Positions 41,648 through 50,583 of a DNA stretch of 64,000 nt are shown here, one piece after another. The notes beneath the pieces were generated by a model that saw nothing but the letters and a program-made list of their open reading frames with translations, made no database searches and was not told where the DNA came from. The first letter of the stretch is position 1, and every line of letters begins with the position of its first letter. A program made the position numbers and the translations under genes. Source of the DNA: Arthrobacter sp. MYb23 (GTDB taxonomy: Bacteria; Actinomycetota; Actinomycetes; Actinomycetales; Micrococcaceae); NCBI RefSeq assembly GCF_002979775.1, contig NZ_PCPR01000019.1, positions 1-64,000 on the forward strand, given 5' to 3'.

Positions 41648-42034
41648 TTCTCTCGACGTTTATTACAAAATTTGCGTGCGGAACCTTGAACCGGAATCGG
41701 GCCTGGTTCGCGCTGTGCCTCAACGCCGTGGACTTCTGATCGAAGTCCGCGAGTCATCCCATGAACAATTCCAAGGGGCATAACCCAAGTGTTGGCGTAA
41801 GCACCGAAGATCAAGATTACGCTAGTTTGACCTTCAGCTGCAAATGAGGCCGGGTCCGGAGGCTACCTCGTGACTTGCGTCACCATTTGTAACGGACTCT
41901 CCCGGCACCGTGCCCATACAGCCTACAGGGTTTATGCGAGATTAACGCGATTCTGCCAGCGACGCGCGGACGTGTCCCTGCAATTGGCCTGCATAAGCCT
42001 TGGGAAACCTGCTGAAGCGGGGCCTTGGGACGGC
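41648..42034 (-). other. rplU leader region
   Basis: These 387 gene-free bases separate thiD-tenA from rplU. They hold the promoter candidate at 41814-41843 and a leader of about 150 bases. I see no recognisable L21-binding structure or gene. Confidence 0.6.
41814..41843 (-). promoter_or_regulatory. Promoter candidate for rplU-rpmA-obgE
   Basis: On the minus strand -35 TTGCAG (41838-41843) and -10 TAATCT (41814-41819) are 18 bases apart, about 170 bases upstream of rplU. The fit to a housekeeping-sigma promoter is fair. Confidence 0.5.
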
Positions 42035-43570
42035 TCAGGCAAACAGCCTGGGCGCATCAAAGAACGCGGTCTCGTAGCGGCACGACTGGGTGAAGGCCTC
42101 CAGCATGGCGCCCCTCTCCGCACCAGAAGCCGCGAGGGCCGCAGCATCAGTGAGATTGATCGCTTTCCGCGTTGCCGCTGCGAAGTCCTCGTCGGCGTAG
42201 GTCTTCAGCCAGTCCGCATATGAATGATCTGCGGGGGCGCCGGCATCCAGGTAGGCAGCATGGAGCTGCTGACCCACCTCCGCGTACAACCAGTAACAAG
42301 GCAGGATCGCCGCAAGGACCACGGCGTAACTGCCGGAAGCAGACGTTGCCAGCAAATGGTCCACGTAGGACTTGGTGACCGGCCCGGTTCCCGTGGGCGC
42401 CTCGCGGGTGCTGAGCCAGTTCCTGTGCAACTCCGATTCAACCTCCAGGCACTGCTGTGATGCCTTGGCCCAGAACAGCTGTTCTTCTTCCGTGGGGGCA
42501 AGGGCGCCCGCACGCGCCAGGACCCTGGAGTAGCCGTTAAGGTAGATCGCATCCTGGGCGAGGTAGTAATTGAAATCACGTTCGGGAAGTGCGCCGGATT
42601 GGAGTTGTTCAATAAACGGAAGCCCGTAGATGGATTCGAGTTCCGGAACGGCCGCCTTCCACATCGTCGCTGCAAAGGCGCCCGGCGCTGATGCCCGCTG
42701 CAGGCTGTGGAAGTGATTCACCGGCCCGTTGCCCTGCCCAACCTGAAGGTCTTCTGAGGTTGTCAACGCCCCCAGCAGCCAAGGTTTTACCTCCCGCAGT
42801 GAAGCTTCCCAGTTACCCGTGCGGGCTTGGACGGTGGCCAACGCGGACGATAAAGAGCAACCGGTTCCGTGGCTGTTGATCGTCGCCACGCGGGGACCTG
42901 CCACCTCAACCACGTCGCGCGAGAGCAGCCCGGTGGTGTTCACCAAGGCATCAGGGCACTCCGAGCCCGGCAAATGGCCGCCTTTGACCAGCACCGTGTT
43001 TCCGTACTCCGCAGCGAGCCGCTTGCCTTGTTCCAGCGCCGAAGCCCAGTCTGCGGCCTCCGGCTCGCCCAGCAACATGGCGAGCTCCGGAATGTTGGGG
43101 GTAAGGAGATCGGCCAGCGGCAGCAAGGAACGCAGGGCCATCTCTGCGGACTCCCGCAGCAGGCGGTCACCGCTGGTGGCCACCATCACCGGGTCAAGGA
43201 CCACGACGGCGGGGCGCACCTGTTCGAGCCAGGCCCGCACCTGGTCAATGACCGCAGCATCGCCGAGCATTCCGATCTTGACGGCATCAATGGTGATGTC
43301 ACCGCTGATAGCCTCCAGTTGCTGACGCAGGAAGTGCGCGGGAGGGACATGGACGGCACTGACTCCCACAGTGTTCTGAGCGGTGAGAGCCGTAATGGCA
43401 GCCATGCCGTACCCGCCCAGCGCTGCAATGCTCTTGAGGTCCGCCTGAATTCCGGCACCGCCTGAGGGATCCGAGCCGGCGATACTCAGAACACGTGGGA
43501 TTGACCGTGCTGACGTCTGATCGGCGGACGCGTCCAACGGGTACACAGCTGAGTATGTTGATGCAGTCAA
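42035..43570 (-). CDS. thiD: ThiD-TenA fusion: HMP-P kinase / thiaminase II
   Basis: This 511-residue two-domain thiamin enzyme has ThiD (about residues 25-280), which phosphorylates hydroxymethylpyrimidine (phosphate): GSDPSGGAGIQADLK, KIGMLGD, DPVMVATSGDRLL and the anion hole SHGTGCSLSSA. TenA (about 300-510), which salvages pyrimidine from degraded thiamin, shows YYLAQDAIYL, the active-site Cys in LPCYWLY, and a C-terminal SCRYETAFF with Glu. The start is TTG at 43570, set by the AAGGGA ribosome-binding site, which lies inside a TPP riboswitch. It is therefore likely shut off by thiamin pyrophosphate. Confidence 0.95.
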   Translation of the reverse strand: MTASTYSAVYPLDASADQTSARSIPRVLSIAGSDPSGGAGIQADLKSIAALGGYGMAAITALTAQNTVGVSAVHVPPAHFLRQQLEAISGDITIDAVKIGMLGDAAVIDQVRAWLEQVRPAVVVLDPVMVATSGDRLLRESAEMALRSLLPLADLLTPNIPELAMLLGEPEAADWASALEQGKRLAAEYGNTVLVKGGHLPGSECPDALVNTTGLLSRDVVEVAGPRVATINSHGTGCSLSSALATVQARTGNWEASLREVKPWLLGALTTSEDLQVGQGNGPVNHFHSLQRASAPGAFAATMWKAAVPELESIYGLPFIEQLQSGALPERDFNYYLAQDAIYLNGYSRVLARAGALAPTEEEQLFWAKASQQCLEVESELHRNWLSTREAPTGTGPVTKSYVDHLLATSASGSYAVVLAAILPCYWLYAEVGQQLHAAYLDAGAPADHSYADWLKTYADEDFAAATRKAINLTDAAALAASGAERGAMLEAFTQSCRYETAFFDAPRLFA

Positions 43571-43573
43571 GAG

Positions 43574-43653
43574 GACATCCCTTCGCCGGTGCTAACCGGA
43601 CAGGTTCAACGGGTCTGGATCTCAGCCTGGCCCAACGCCCGGCACCCCGTGTC
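43574..43653 (-). promoter_or_regulatory. TPP (THI-box) riboswitch
   Basis: On the minus strand the conserved TPP aptamer pieces appear in order: CACGGGGTGCC, GGCTGAGATCCAGACCC, TTGAACCTGTCCGGTTAGCAC and CGAAGGGATG, closed by a P1 helix GACA/TGTC. The Shine-Dalgarno AAGGGA is part of the aptamer's 3' end and the start codon follows three bases after P1. This suggests direct masking of the ribosome-binding site when TPP binds. Confidence 0.95.
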
Positions 43654-43778
43654 AGTCCCCAAGCCTAGCCGGGAAGCAAGGAGCGTGGGAACCGGACCAC
43701 CCCGGAGCCCGGATATGACTCTGGACGCGCCCCAGCTGTGATTTGAAGGAAATACAAAGGGCCCCGTACGACACAAAA

Positions 43779-43821
43779 AGGGCCCTGTACCAACCGCCAA
43801 AGGCAGTTGGTACAGGGCCCT
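43779..43821 (-). terminator. Terminator after rne
   Basis: A 16-bp perfect stem (agggccctgtaccaac and its complement) with an 11-base loop is followed by TTTTTGTG on the minus strand, 42 bases past the rne stop. A second partial copy of the arm (gggccccgtac) follows at 43759-43769. Confidence 0.92.
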
Positions 43822-43862
43822 CTCAACCGCTGTTGGCTGTGATTAGAGCGGCTTGTCCTTTA

Positions 43863-46800
43863 TTAGAGCTCCGACGCCGGGACTCCGACGCCAAGAATGA
43901 TGGGCTCGTCCGCCGCTGCCTTCTTTACTGGCTTTGCCGGCTCAACGGGCGCCTTGGCCTCATGGGCCGAGCCTCGGGTGGCCGACGCCGCTACTTCATG
44001 GTGCTCCACGCTGGTTTCATTGGCCGCACCCTGGGCCCTGCTGGCACTCCGGTTCCGACGGCCTCGACGACCCCGCGGAGCCGAAGCGGCTTCGGGATCT
44101 TCCTCTGCAGCCCGTGCTGGGGCGCTGGCCTGCGAAGATCCCGCAGCTTGCTGGGCGCCGGTACCTTCCTGAGTACCGGCAGTCTTAGGCACAACAGCCG
44201 ATACGGCTTCTTCCTCAGGTGCCGGAGCAGCGCCAAGGTGGGAGAACGCTTCTGCCAGGAGATCAAGACTCATGGCCGGCTTAGCCGCCTGCGGTTCCTC
44301 GTGGTGCTCCACGAACGGCAAAGCGACTTCTTCCCCGCCGAAACGCAGGACCGGAGTGGACCTTGCCTCTTGGACAGCCGCATCATGGGCAGTCGCTGCT
44401 GCTTCGCCGGTGACTGCGGTTCCGGATACCGCGCTGGCTGTCTCGTGCTGCCCGGCAGCCCGTGCCTGCTCTTCCGCGCGGTGAACTTCGTCGTCGTGCA
44501 GGTGTGCAGCGTGTGCTGCAGCTGCGATGGTCGCCAGGGCAGCCCTGGTGGCCTCGGCCTTGGCTTGCCTGGCAGGGTCCTGAGGTTCAGCCGGGGCAGC
44601 GGGGGCAACCGGGGCCGAGGGGGTCGTATGAACCTGCTCGGGGGTCTCGGCAATGGCCTGTCCCCCACCCTTTCCGCGGCGGCGCTTGCGCTCGGTCCGC
44701 GCAGCGGGCTGCTGTACCTCCGTGTGCGGACGGTGATGTTCAGCAGCTACCACATTGGCGCGGCGGTGCTCAACGGGTTCGTCGTGCGTGACGACGCCTC
44801 GGCCAGCACAGTGCTCGCACTGCTCGCCGAAGACCTCAAGAAGTCCCGTGCCCATGCGCTTGCGTGTCATCTGGACCAAGCCCAGGGACGTCACTTCGGC
44901 CACCTGGTGCTTGGTGCGGTCGCGGCCAAGGCACTCAACCATGCGTCGCAGGACGAGGTCACGGTTGGATTCCAGGACCATGTCGATGAAGTCGATGACG
45001 ATGATGCCGCCGATGTCGCGCAGGCGAAGCTGGCGAACCACTTCTTCGGCCGCTTCGAGGTTGTTCTTGGTGACCGTTTCCTCAAGGTTTCCACCACTGC
45101 CGGTGAACTTGCCGGTGTTGACGTCCACCACGGTCATGGCCTCGGTGCGGTCGATGACCAACGAACCACCGGACGGCAGGAAGACCTTTCGCTCCAAGGC
45201 CTTGTGGATTTGCTCGTCGATGCGCCACGCAGCAAAGATGTCCTGGTCCTTGGTCCACTTTTCGAGGCGTCCCACCAGATCAGGGGCCACGTAGGTCACG
45301 TAGGCCTCGATGGTGTCCCAGGCGTCGTCACCGGAGACGATCAGCTTGGAGAAGTCCTCGTTGAAGACATCGCGAACCACCTTGATGGTGAGATCGGGCT
45401 CTCCGTACAGGAGTTCAGGAGCCAGGACCTTGGTGGACGAGGCCTGCCCTTCGATGCCTTCCCATTGTGCGCGCAGACGGTTGATGTCGTGCGTCAGTTC
45501 TTCCTCGGACGCACCCTCAGCGGCTGTGCGGACAATGACACCGGCGTTTTCCGGCAAGCGGTCCTTCAGGATCCGCTTGAGGCGGTTGCGTTCGACGTCG
45601 GGCAGCTTGCGGGAGATTCCGGTCATGGAACCACCGGGAACATAGACCAAGTAGCGGCCCGGCAGGGAGATTTGGCTGGTGAGGCGGGCACCCTTGTGAC
45701 CCACGGGGTCTTTGGTGACCTGAACCAGGACGGAGTCTCCGGACTTCAGGGCGTTCTCGATCCGGCGCGGCTGGCCTTCAAGGTTGACCGCATCCCAGTT
45801 GACTTCACCGGCATACAGGACGGCGTTGCGGCCGCGTCCGATGTCCACGAAAGCAGCTTCCATGGAAGGCAGCACGTTCTGGACTTTGCCCAGGTACACG
45901 TTGCCGATCAGGGAGTCCTGCTGGGTCTTGGACACGAAGTGCTCAGCGAGCACGCCGTCTTCCAAGACACCGATCTGGATTCTGTCGTCGCGCTGGCGGA
46001 CGATCATTTGGCGGTCCACCGACTCGCGGCGGGCAAGGAACTCGGCCTCGGTAATGACCTGGCGGCGTCGTCCGGTTTCCCGGGACTCGCGGCGCCGCTG
46101 CTTCTTGGCCTCCAACCTGGTGGAGCCCTTGACTGCCGTCACGCGGTTGGACGGAGCTGCCTCGGTGATAGGCCGGGGTGCGCGGACGCGGGTGACCGTG
46201 TTGGGCGGATCGTCATCCGAGCCTCCGGTCAGTTCAAGATCCTGATCTCCACGACGACGGCGACGGCGACGACGCGACGTCACTCCTTCTTCAAGAGCCT
46301 CAGCTGCCGGCGCTTCCTCGTCCTCCGACTCGGTGCCGTCTTCTGTCTCATTCTCATCGCGTTCGGTTCCGCGGCGACCGCGGCGGCCGCGGCTCCTGCG
46401 GCGACGACGGCTGCTGGCGTCTTCGAGCTCGCCCTCAGCAGCGGCTTCGGCTTCTTCTTCGGGCTCTTCGGCCTTCTCTTCCACCGTGGCAACGCGGGGA
46501 ACGGTGGTGAGGTCCGGGGCCTGGAAGATCATGGAGGTGATGGACACAGGTTCCATGAACAGGGAGGTGGATGCTGCCGGGGCTGCGTCTTCGGCATGTG
46601 CCTCTTCGGACGCGGGTGCCTCGGACGCAGGCTCTTCGGCAGCTACCTCAGCGGCAGGGGCCTCCGGCTGGGCGGCCTTTTCCGGCGTCGTGGCTTCCTC
46701 AATTACTGCGGCGGCAGCGGGTGCCTCTACAGCTTCAGCTTTCGGCTTGGCAGTACGCCGACGTCGGACCGGCTTTTCGGGGGCAGGCTCAGCAGCTGAT

Positions 46801-47069
46801 TCGGGCTTGGTTTCCGCGGCGGCTTCCTCACCCAAACCGGGCAAAGGCTCTGCAGGTTCTGCCTTCTTGCGGGAGCGGGTGCGGCGCACCGGCGCCTTGG
46901 TGGCCTCGGCGGCGACATCCGGGGTGGACGCCTCGGCAGCTGGTGCCTCAACGTCAGCAACTACCTTGGGCGCAGCCTTGCGTCGGGTCCTGGTGGCTTT
47001 CTTGGGCGCTTCCGCAGTTTCCGCGGGAGCTGCCTCGTCATTAACGGCTACAACCTGGTCATTATCCAT
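43863..47069 (-). CDS. rne: Ribonuclease E/G family protein
   Basis: RNase E/G cuts single-stranded RNA and starts mRNA decay and rRNA maturation. The 1068-residue protein has long Ala/Glu/Pro-rich, Arg-rich disordered arms on both sides (about residues 1-330 and 800-1068) of a central catalytic core. The core shows the S1 region (GNVYLGKVQNVLPSMEAAFVDIG), the DNase I-like metal site (GGIIVIDFIDMVLESNRD) and the zinc-link CEHCAGRG. ATG 47069 is preferred; the frame is open to 47189 without a good start. The central-core layout matches actinobacterial RNase E. Confidence 0.97.
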   Translation of the reverse strand: MDNDQVVAVNDEAAPAETAEAPKKATRTRRKAAPKVVADVEAPAAEASTPDVAAEATKAPVRRTRSRKKAEPAEPLPGLGEEAAAETKPESAAEPAPEKPVRRRRTAKPKAEAVEAPAAAAVIEEATTPEKAAQPEAPAAEVAAEEPASEAPASEEAHAEDAAPAASTSLFMEPVSITSMIFQAPDLTTVPRVATVEEKAEEPEEEAEAAAEGELEDASSRRRRRSRGRRGRRGTERDENETEDGTESEDEEAPAAEALEEGVTSRRRRRRRRGDQDLELTGGSDDDPPNTVTRVRAPRPITEAAPSNRVTAVKGSTRLEAKKQRRRESRETGRRRQVITEAEFLARRESVDRQMIVRQRDDRIQIGVLEDGVLAEHFVSKTQQDSLIGNVYLGKVQNVLPSMEAAFVDIGRGRNAVLYAGEVNWDAVNLEGQPRRIENALKSGDSVLVQVTKDPVGHKGARLTSQISLPGRYLVYVPGGSMTGISRKLPDVERNRLKRILKDRLPENAGVIVRTAAEGASEEELTHDINRLRAQWEGIEGQASSTKVLAPELLYGEPDLTIKVVRDVFNEDFSKLIVSGDDAWDTIEAYVTYVAPDLVGRLEKWTKDQDIFAAWRIDEQIHKALERKVFLPSGGSLVIDRTEAMTVVDVNTGKFTGSGGNLEETVTKNNLEAAEEVVRQLRLRDIGGIIVIDFIDMVLESNRDLVLRRMVECLGRDRTKHQVAEVTSLGLVQMTRKRMGTGLLEVFGEQCEHCAGRGVVTHDEPVEHRRANVVAAEHHRPHTEVQQPAARTERKRRRGKGGGQAIAETPEQVHTTPSAPVAPAAPAEPQDPARQAKAEATRAALATIAAAAHAAHLHDDEVHRAEEQARAAGQHETASAVSGTAVTGEAAATAHDAAVQEARSTPVLRFGGEEVALPFVEHHEEPQAAKPAMSLDLLAEAFSHLGAAPAPEEEAVSAVVPKTAGTQEGTGAQQAAGSSQASAPARAAEEDPEAASAPRGRRGRRNRSASRAQGAANETSVEHHEVAASATRGSAHEAKAPVEPAKPVKKAAADEPIILGVGVPASEL

Positions 47070-47540
47070 ATGTGGCAACACTCCTGCCCCAGCGACACCG
47101 CCACATCCGGCGCCCAGTGGAGCAAATATTGTCAAAACCCGCAGGCGTTGACAGAAGTCGGCAGTATTCCTTCCGGTTCGCACCAGCATTGGGGTGCGGC
47201 AGCCCTGGAAGGCCGATGGCTTTATTCTGAAACCCGTTGTTCTGCTGCCACAACCAGGTGCCGTCCATTGACATGGCGGGCCTACCGAGGATCACACGAT
47301 CCGGGCATGCCCAGCTCATACTGGCGGTCTTGGGAACAAAGTCACCGGACCGGATGTCGAATGTGGATCGACTTCCGGCCATGTTCATTCTCTCACACCC
47401 CCGCACATTCCCGGCGAAGGCCGCTGTGTCGCGGAGCTCCGCCCTCAAGCTGGGGCCGACGCCCAGTCTTCGGAGTTAGAATCCTCCCAAGAGCCCTTCC
47501 CGGCTTGCCGGGATATTCGTCGAAAAGGATCACATCCGCG
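47070..47540. other. Divergent intergenic region, rne / VKOR gene
   Basis: These 470 bases separate rne (minus) and the VKOR gene (plus). Open frames on both strands cross it but lack family-like sequence and ribosome-binding sites. It should hold both promoters and the rne 5' leader, which in other bacteria is a target of RNase E autoregulation. I could not define hexamers with confidence. Confidence 0.55.
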
Positions 47541-48209
47541 ATGCCAAGCACCGCCAGGGAAAACCTGGCCAATCAAGCCACACGCCAGGTGGAGGACTTG
47601 TCCGTCCATCAGGATTCCCTCCCCGCGACGGTCCGTGACAAGCCTTTCGCCATACTGCTGCTGATCACCGGAGTCATCGGCTGGTTGGCGTCCGGCGCCC
47701 TGGTACTGGAAAAACTTGAGGTCCTCAAGGACCCCAACCATGTGACCGTGTGCGATGTGAATCCCTTTGTCTCCTGCGGTGCCGTGATGCAGACGCCGCA
47801 AAGCTCGGTATTCGGGTTCCCCAACATGTTCATTGGCATCGTTGCCTTCGCTGTGATCATCACTACGGCCATGGGCATCCTGGCGGGGGCGAAGTATTCA
47901 CGGGGTTACTGGCTGGGTCTCCAAGCCGGCGTAACCCTTGGCTTTGCCTTTGTAGTGTGGCTTTGGTCGCAGGCCCTTTACGTCATTCACGTGCTGTGCC
48001 CATTCTGCATGGTGGTGTGGGCCGCCATGATCCCGCTGTTCGTCTGGGTGACTATCCGCAACGTCACCACCGGGGTCATCAAGGCGCCACCCGCAGTGGT
48101 CAAGGTGTTGTCCGGGTATGGCTGGATCATCGTCGCCCTGCTGTATGTAGCCGTGATCGCCACGATCTTCTTCTCCTTCATCCACCTGTTCGTAGCGTCG
48201 TCAGCGTAA
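47541..48209 (+). CDS. Vitamin K epoxide reductase family protein
   Basis: VKOR homologues reoxidise DsbA-type proteins to drive disulfide bond formation outside the membrane. The 222-residue protein has about five membrane segments, the outer cysteine pair CDVNPFVSC near residues 72-80 and the active-site CPFC near residue 153-156. The start at 47541 follows a modest site. It is transcribed opposite to its neighbours and converges on ndk, with a long stem-loop between. Confidence 0.93.
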   Translation: MPSTARENLANQATRQVEDLSVHQDSLPATVRDKPFAILLLITGVIGWLASGALVLEKLEVLKDPNHVTVCDVNPFVSCGAVMQTPQSSVFGFPNMFIGIVAFAVIITTAMGILAGAKYSRGYWLGLQAGVTLGFAFVVWLWSQALYVIHVLCPFCMVVWAAMIPLFVWVTIRNVTTGVIKAPPAVVKVLSGYGWIIVALLYVAVIATIFFSFIHLFVASSA

Positions 48210-48228
48210 AACCACGGCTCATTAGATA

Positions 48229-48271
48229 ACAGTTAAGGCCAATGTTCGTGGTGAACATTGGCCTTAACTGT
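48229..48271. terminator. Bidirectional stem-loop between VKOR and ndk
   Basis: A perfect 19-bp stem (acagttaaggccaatgttc and its complement) with a 5-base loop sits between convergent genes. It has no T-run on either side, so it may work as a bidirectional barrier or as an mRNA 3'-end protector. Confidence 0.7.
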
Positions 48272-48288
48272 CATCTCGATGGGGCTGT

Positions 48289-48708
48289 TTAGCCCTCGAA
48301 CCAGATCTTGATTTCACGTTCCGCGGAGTCAACCGAGTCAGAGCCGTGAACAAGGTTCTGCTGAACTGCCAAACCCCAGTCGCGGCCGAAGTCGCCGCGG
48401 ATGGTGCCCGGAGCCGCCGTCGTGGGATCCGTGGTTCCGGCCAGCGAGCGGAAGCCTTCGATCACGCGGTGGCCTTCGAAGACCGCAGCAATGACCGGTC
48501 CGCTGAGCATAAACTCCACCAACGGCTCGTAGAACGGCTTGCCCACGTGTTCCTCGTAGTGCTGCTCCAGCAGTTCGCGGGTCGCGTTGACCTTCTTCAG
48601 CTCCGCCAGGGTGTAGCCCTTGGCTTCGATCCGGGCGAGGATGGTTCCGCCCAGGTTGCGGGCGACGCCGTCAGGCTTGACCAGGACAAGGGTCCGTTCA
48701 ATGCTCAC
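48289..48708 (-). CDS. ndk: Nucleoside diphosphate kinase
   Basis: Ndk balances nucleoside triphosphates by phosphate transfer through an active-site histidine. The 139-residue protein has the TLVLVKPDGVARNL start and the active-site motif NLVHGSDS. Length is normal. It is the last gene of ileS-folC-DUF4233-ndk on the minus strand. Confidence 0.98.
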   Translation of the reverse strand: MSIERTLVLVKPDGVARNLGGTILARIEAKGYTLAELKKVNATRELLEQHYEEHVGKPFYEPLVEFMLSGPVIAAVFEGHRVIEGFRSLAGTTDPTTAAPGTIRGDFGRDWGLAVQQNLVHGSDSVDSAEREIKIWFEG

Positions 48709-48764
48709 AGATGCTCCAATGTGATGTGTTCAGTGACTTACGTTCGGTGGTTTTCCCAGCCAGT

Positions 48765-49217
48765 TTACGGGTTTTGAGTGCCAGCTTCGTCAGCGTGGGC
48801 CGCGTTCCATTCAGCCTGCTCGCGGTCCCGCTGTGCCACCTCGCGGTCAATCCTCATGCCCGCCCTGATCCCGTACCACCAGCAAATGGCAAACAGAATC
48901 CCGACGATGAACATGGTGGGCTCGGCGAAGCCCGTCAGGATCAGCACCAGTTGCAGCCCCCAGCCAAGGGCGATGCCCCACGGCTTGGACAGCACGGCAC
49001 AGACCAGAACCAGTACCACCGTCAGCGCGATACCGACCCCCAGGATGATGCCGGGATCAACTTCCCCGCGCCTCAAGCCGAAGACGGCCAGCGTGCCGAA
49101 GAAGGCGACGAACGCTTCGAGCAAAAGCACGGTGGATGCGAACATCACCTTCGTGGACCGGCGCTTCTTGGGCATGCCGGGCCGCCATTCGCGCTGCGCC
49201 TTGGTCATTTTCGCCAT
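48765..49217 (-). CDS. DUF4233 membrane protein
   Basis: The 150-residue protein has four hydrophobic segments (about residues 25-45, 57-76, 80-96 and 99-118) and charged ends. Actinobacteria regularly place a DUF4233 protein between folC and ndk, exactly as here. Function unknown. The ATG at 49217 begins one base after the folC stop. Confidence 0.88.
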   Translation of the reverse strand: MAKMTKAQREWRPGMPKKRRSTKVMFASTVLLLEAFVAFFGTLAVFGLRRGEVDPGIILGVGIALTVVLVLVCAVLSKPWGIALGWGLQLVLILTGFAEPTMFIVGILFAICWWYGIRAGMRIDREVAQRDREQAEWNAAHADEAGTQNP

Positions 49218-49218
49218 A

Positions 49219-50580
49219 CTAGGCACTCGCCTTTCCGAGCAGGATACGGGCCTCGGCCACCACCGTGATGGAGCCGGTCACCAGGACGCCTCCTGCGAGG
49301 TCGTCGTTGGATTCCGCGCGCTCCACGGCCCATTCAAGGGCGTCATCAAGCTTCTCCGCGATGTGGACGTTGTCCTCGCCAAAGCCGAGGTCGACGGCGA
49401 GTTCAGCCAGTTCCGCTGCGGGAACTGCCCGCGCCGAGTTGGATTGAGTGAAGCAGAATTCCCCGGCGAGGCCGCCCAGCGACTCCTTGAGTGTCTTCAG
49501 GATTTCCTCGGCATCTTTCTCGCGCAGGACACCGACCACCACCACGAGTTTGCTGAAGCTGAAAGCCTCCTGGATCGCTTCCGCCGAGACGCGGATCCCG
49601 TCAGGATTGTGGGCAGCATCCACCACCACGGTGGGTGCGGTGCGCACAACTTCCAGCCGGCCGGGCGAGGTCACGGTGCCGAAGGCTTCCTTCAGCACCT
49701 CAGCGTCGAGTTCCTTCTCTCCCCCGCCGAAGAATGCTTCCAGGGCCGCGACGGCGACAGCTGCGTTTTCAGCTTGGTGGGCACCATGCAGTGGCAGCAG
49801 CAGGTCTTCGTAGCGTCCGGCGAGCCCCTGGATGGTCAGGACCTGACCACCAACGGCAACACTGCGGGACTCCACGCCGAATTCAACTCCCTCGAAACGG
49901 AACGGCACGTCCACTTCGCGGGCCTTCTCCAACAGGACCTGCGCTGCGTCCACCGGCTGGGCAGCGCTCACCAGGAAGCCGCCCGGCTTGATGATGCCGG
50001 CCTTCTCATGGGCGATGTCCTCGGTGGTGTCTCCCAGAAGATCCGTGTGGTCCAGCGAAATCGGCGTGATGACAGAGACTTGGCCGTCGCCGACATTCGT
50101 GGCATCGGTAATGCCGCCCAAGCCAACTTCCATGACTGCAACATCAACGGGCTGGTCCGCGAACACCGCGAAGCCCAGGATGGTCAGGCATTCAAAGTAG
50201 GTCAGGCGCGGTTGGTCTTCGGCAACCAGCTCACTATCCACGATTTCCAGGTAGGGGCGGATCTCGTCCCAAATACGTACGAACGTCGCGTCGGGAACCG
50301 GCTCGCCGTCAATGCTGATGCGCTCGGTGACCTTGGACAGGTGCGGGCTGGTGTACCGGCCGGTGCTGAGCCCGTGGGCGCGCAGCCCGGCCTCGATCAT
50401 GCGGGCAGTGGACGTCTTTCCGTTGGTACCCGTGATGTGGATGATCGGATAAGCCTTATTGGGCTCCCCCAGTACATCCATGGCACGGAACAACGGAGCA
50501 AGGCGCGGTTCCATCTTGTTCTCCGGAGCACGCCCCAGGAGTTCCGCGTAGACACTTTCCACAGAGAATTCGTCAGCCAT
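49219..50580 (-). CDS. folC: Folylpolyglutamate / dihydrofolate synthase
   Basis: FolC adds glutamate to folates (and to dihydropteroate). The 453-residue Mur-ligase-like protein has the P-loop HITGTNGKTSTARMIE near residues 48-63, LDHTDLLGDTTEDIAHEKAGI, and VVDAAHNPDGIR of the C-terminal domain. It starts three bases after ileS and directly precedes DUF4233. Confidence 0.97.
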   Translation of the reverse strand: MADEFSVESVYAELLGRAPENKMEPRLAPLFRAMDVLGEPNKAYPIIHITGTNGKTSTARMIEAGLRAHGLSTGRYTSPHLSKVTERISIDGEPVPDATFVRIWDEIRPYLEIVDSELVAEDQPRLTYFECLTILGFAVFADQPVDVAVMEVGLGGITDATNVGDGQVSVITPISLDHTDLLGDTTEDIAHEKAGIIKPGGFLVSAAQPVDAAQVLLEKAREVDVPFRFEGVEFGVESRSVAVGGQVLTIQGLAGRYEDLLLPLHGAHQAENAAVAVAALEAFFGGGEKELDAEVLKEAFGTVTSPGRLEVVRTAPTVVVDAAHNPDGIRVSAEAIQEAFSFSKLVVVVGVLREKDAEEILKTLKESLGGLAGEFCFTQSNSARAVPAAELAELAVDLGFGEDNVHIAEKLDDALEWAVERAESNDDLAGGVLVTGSITVVAEARILLGKASA

Positions 50581-50583
50581 GAT

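Noticed and set aside
43743..46799. Very long open frame (over 1000 codons) on the plus strand
   Set aside because: It is antisense to the rne gene, whose protein is clearly conserved. GC-rich codon bias keeps the opposite strand open.
47070..47540. N-terminal extension of the VKOR frame to 47070
   Set aside because: The added 157 codons read as Ser/Arg-rich non-coding sequence. The conserved protein begins at 47541.
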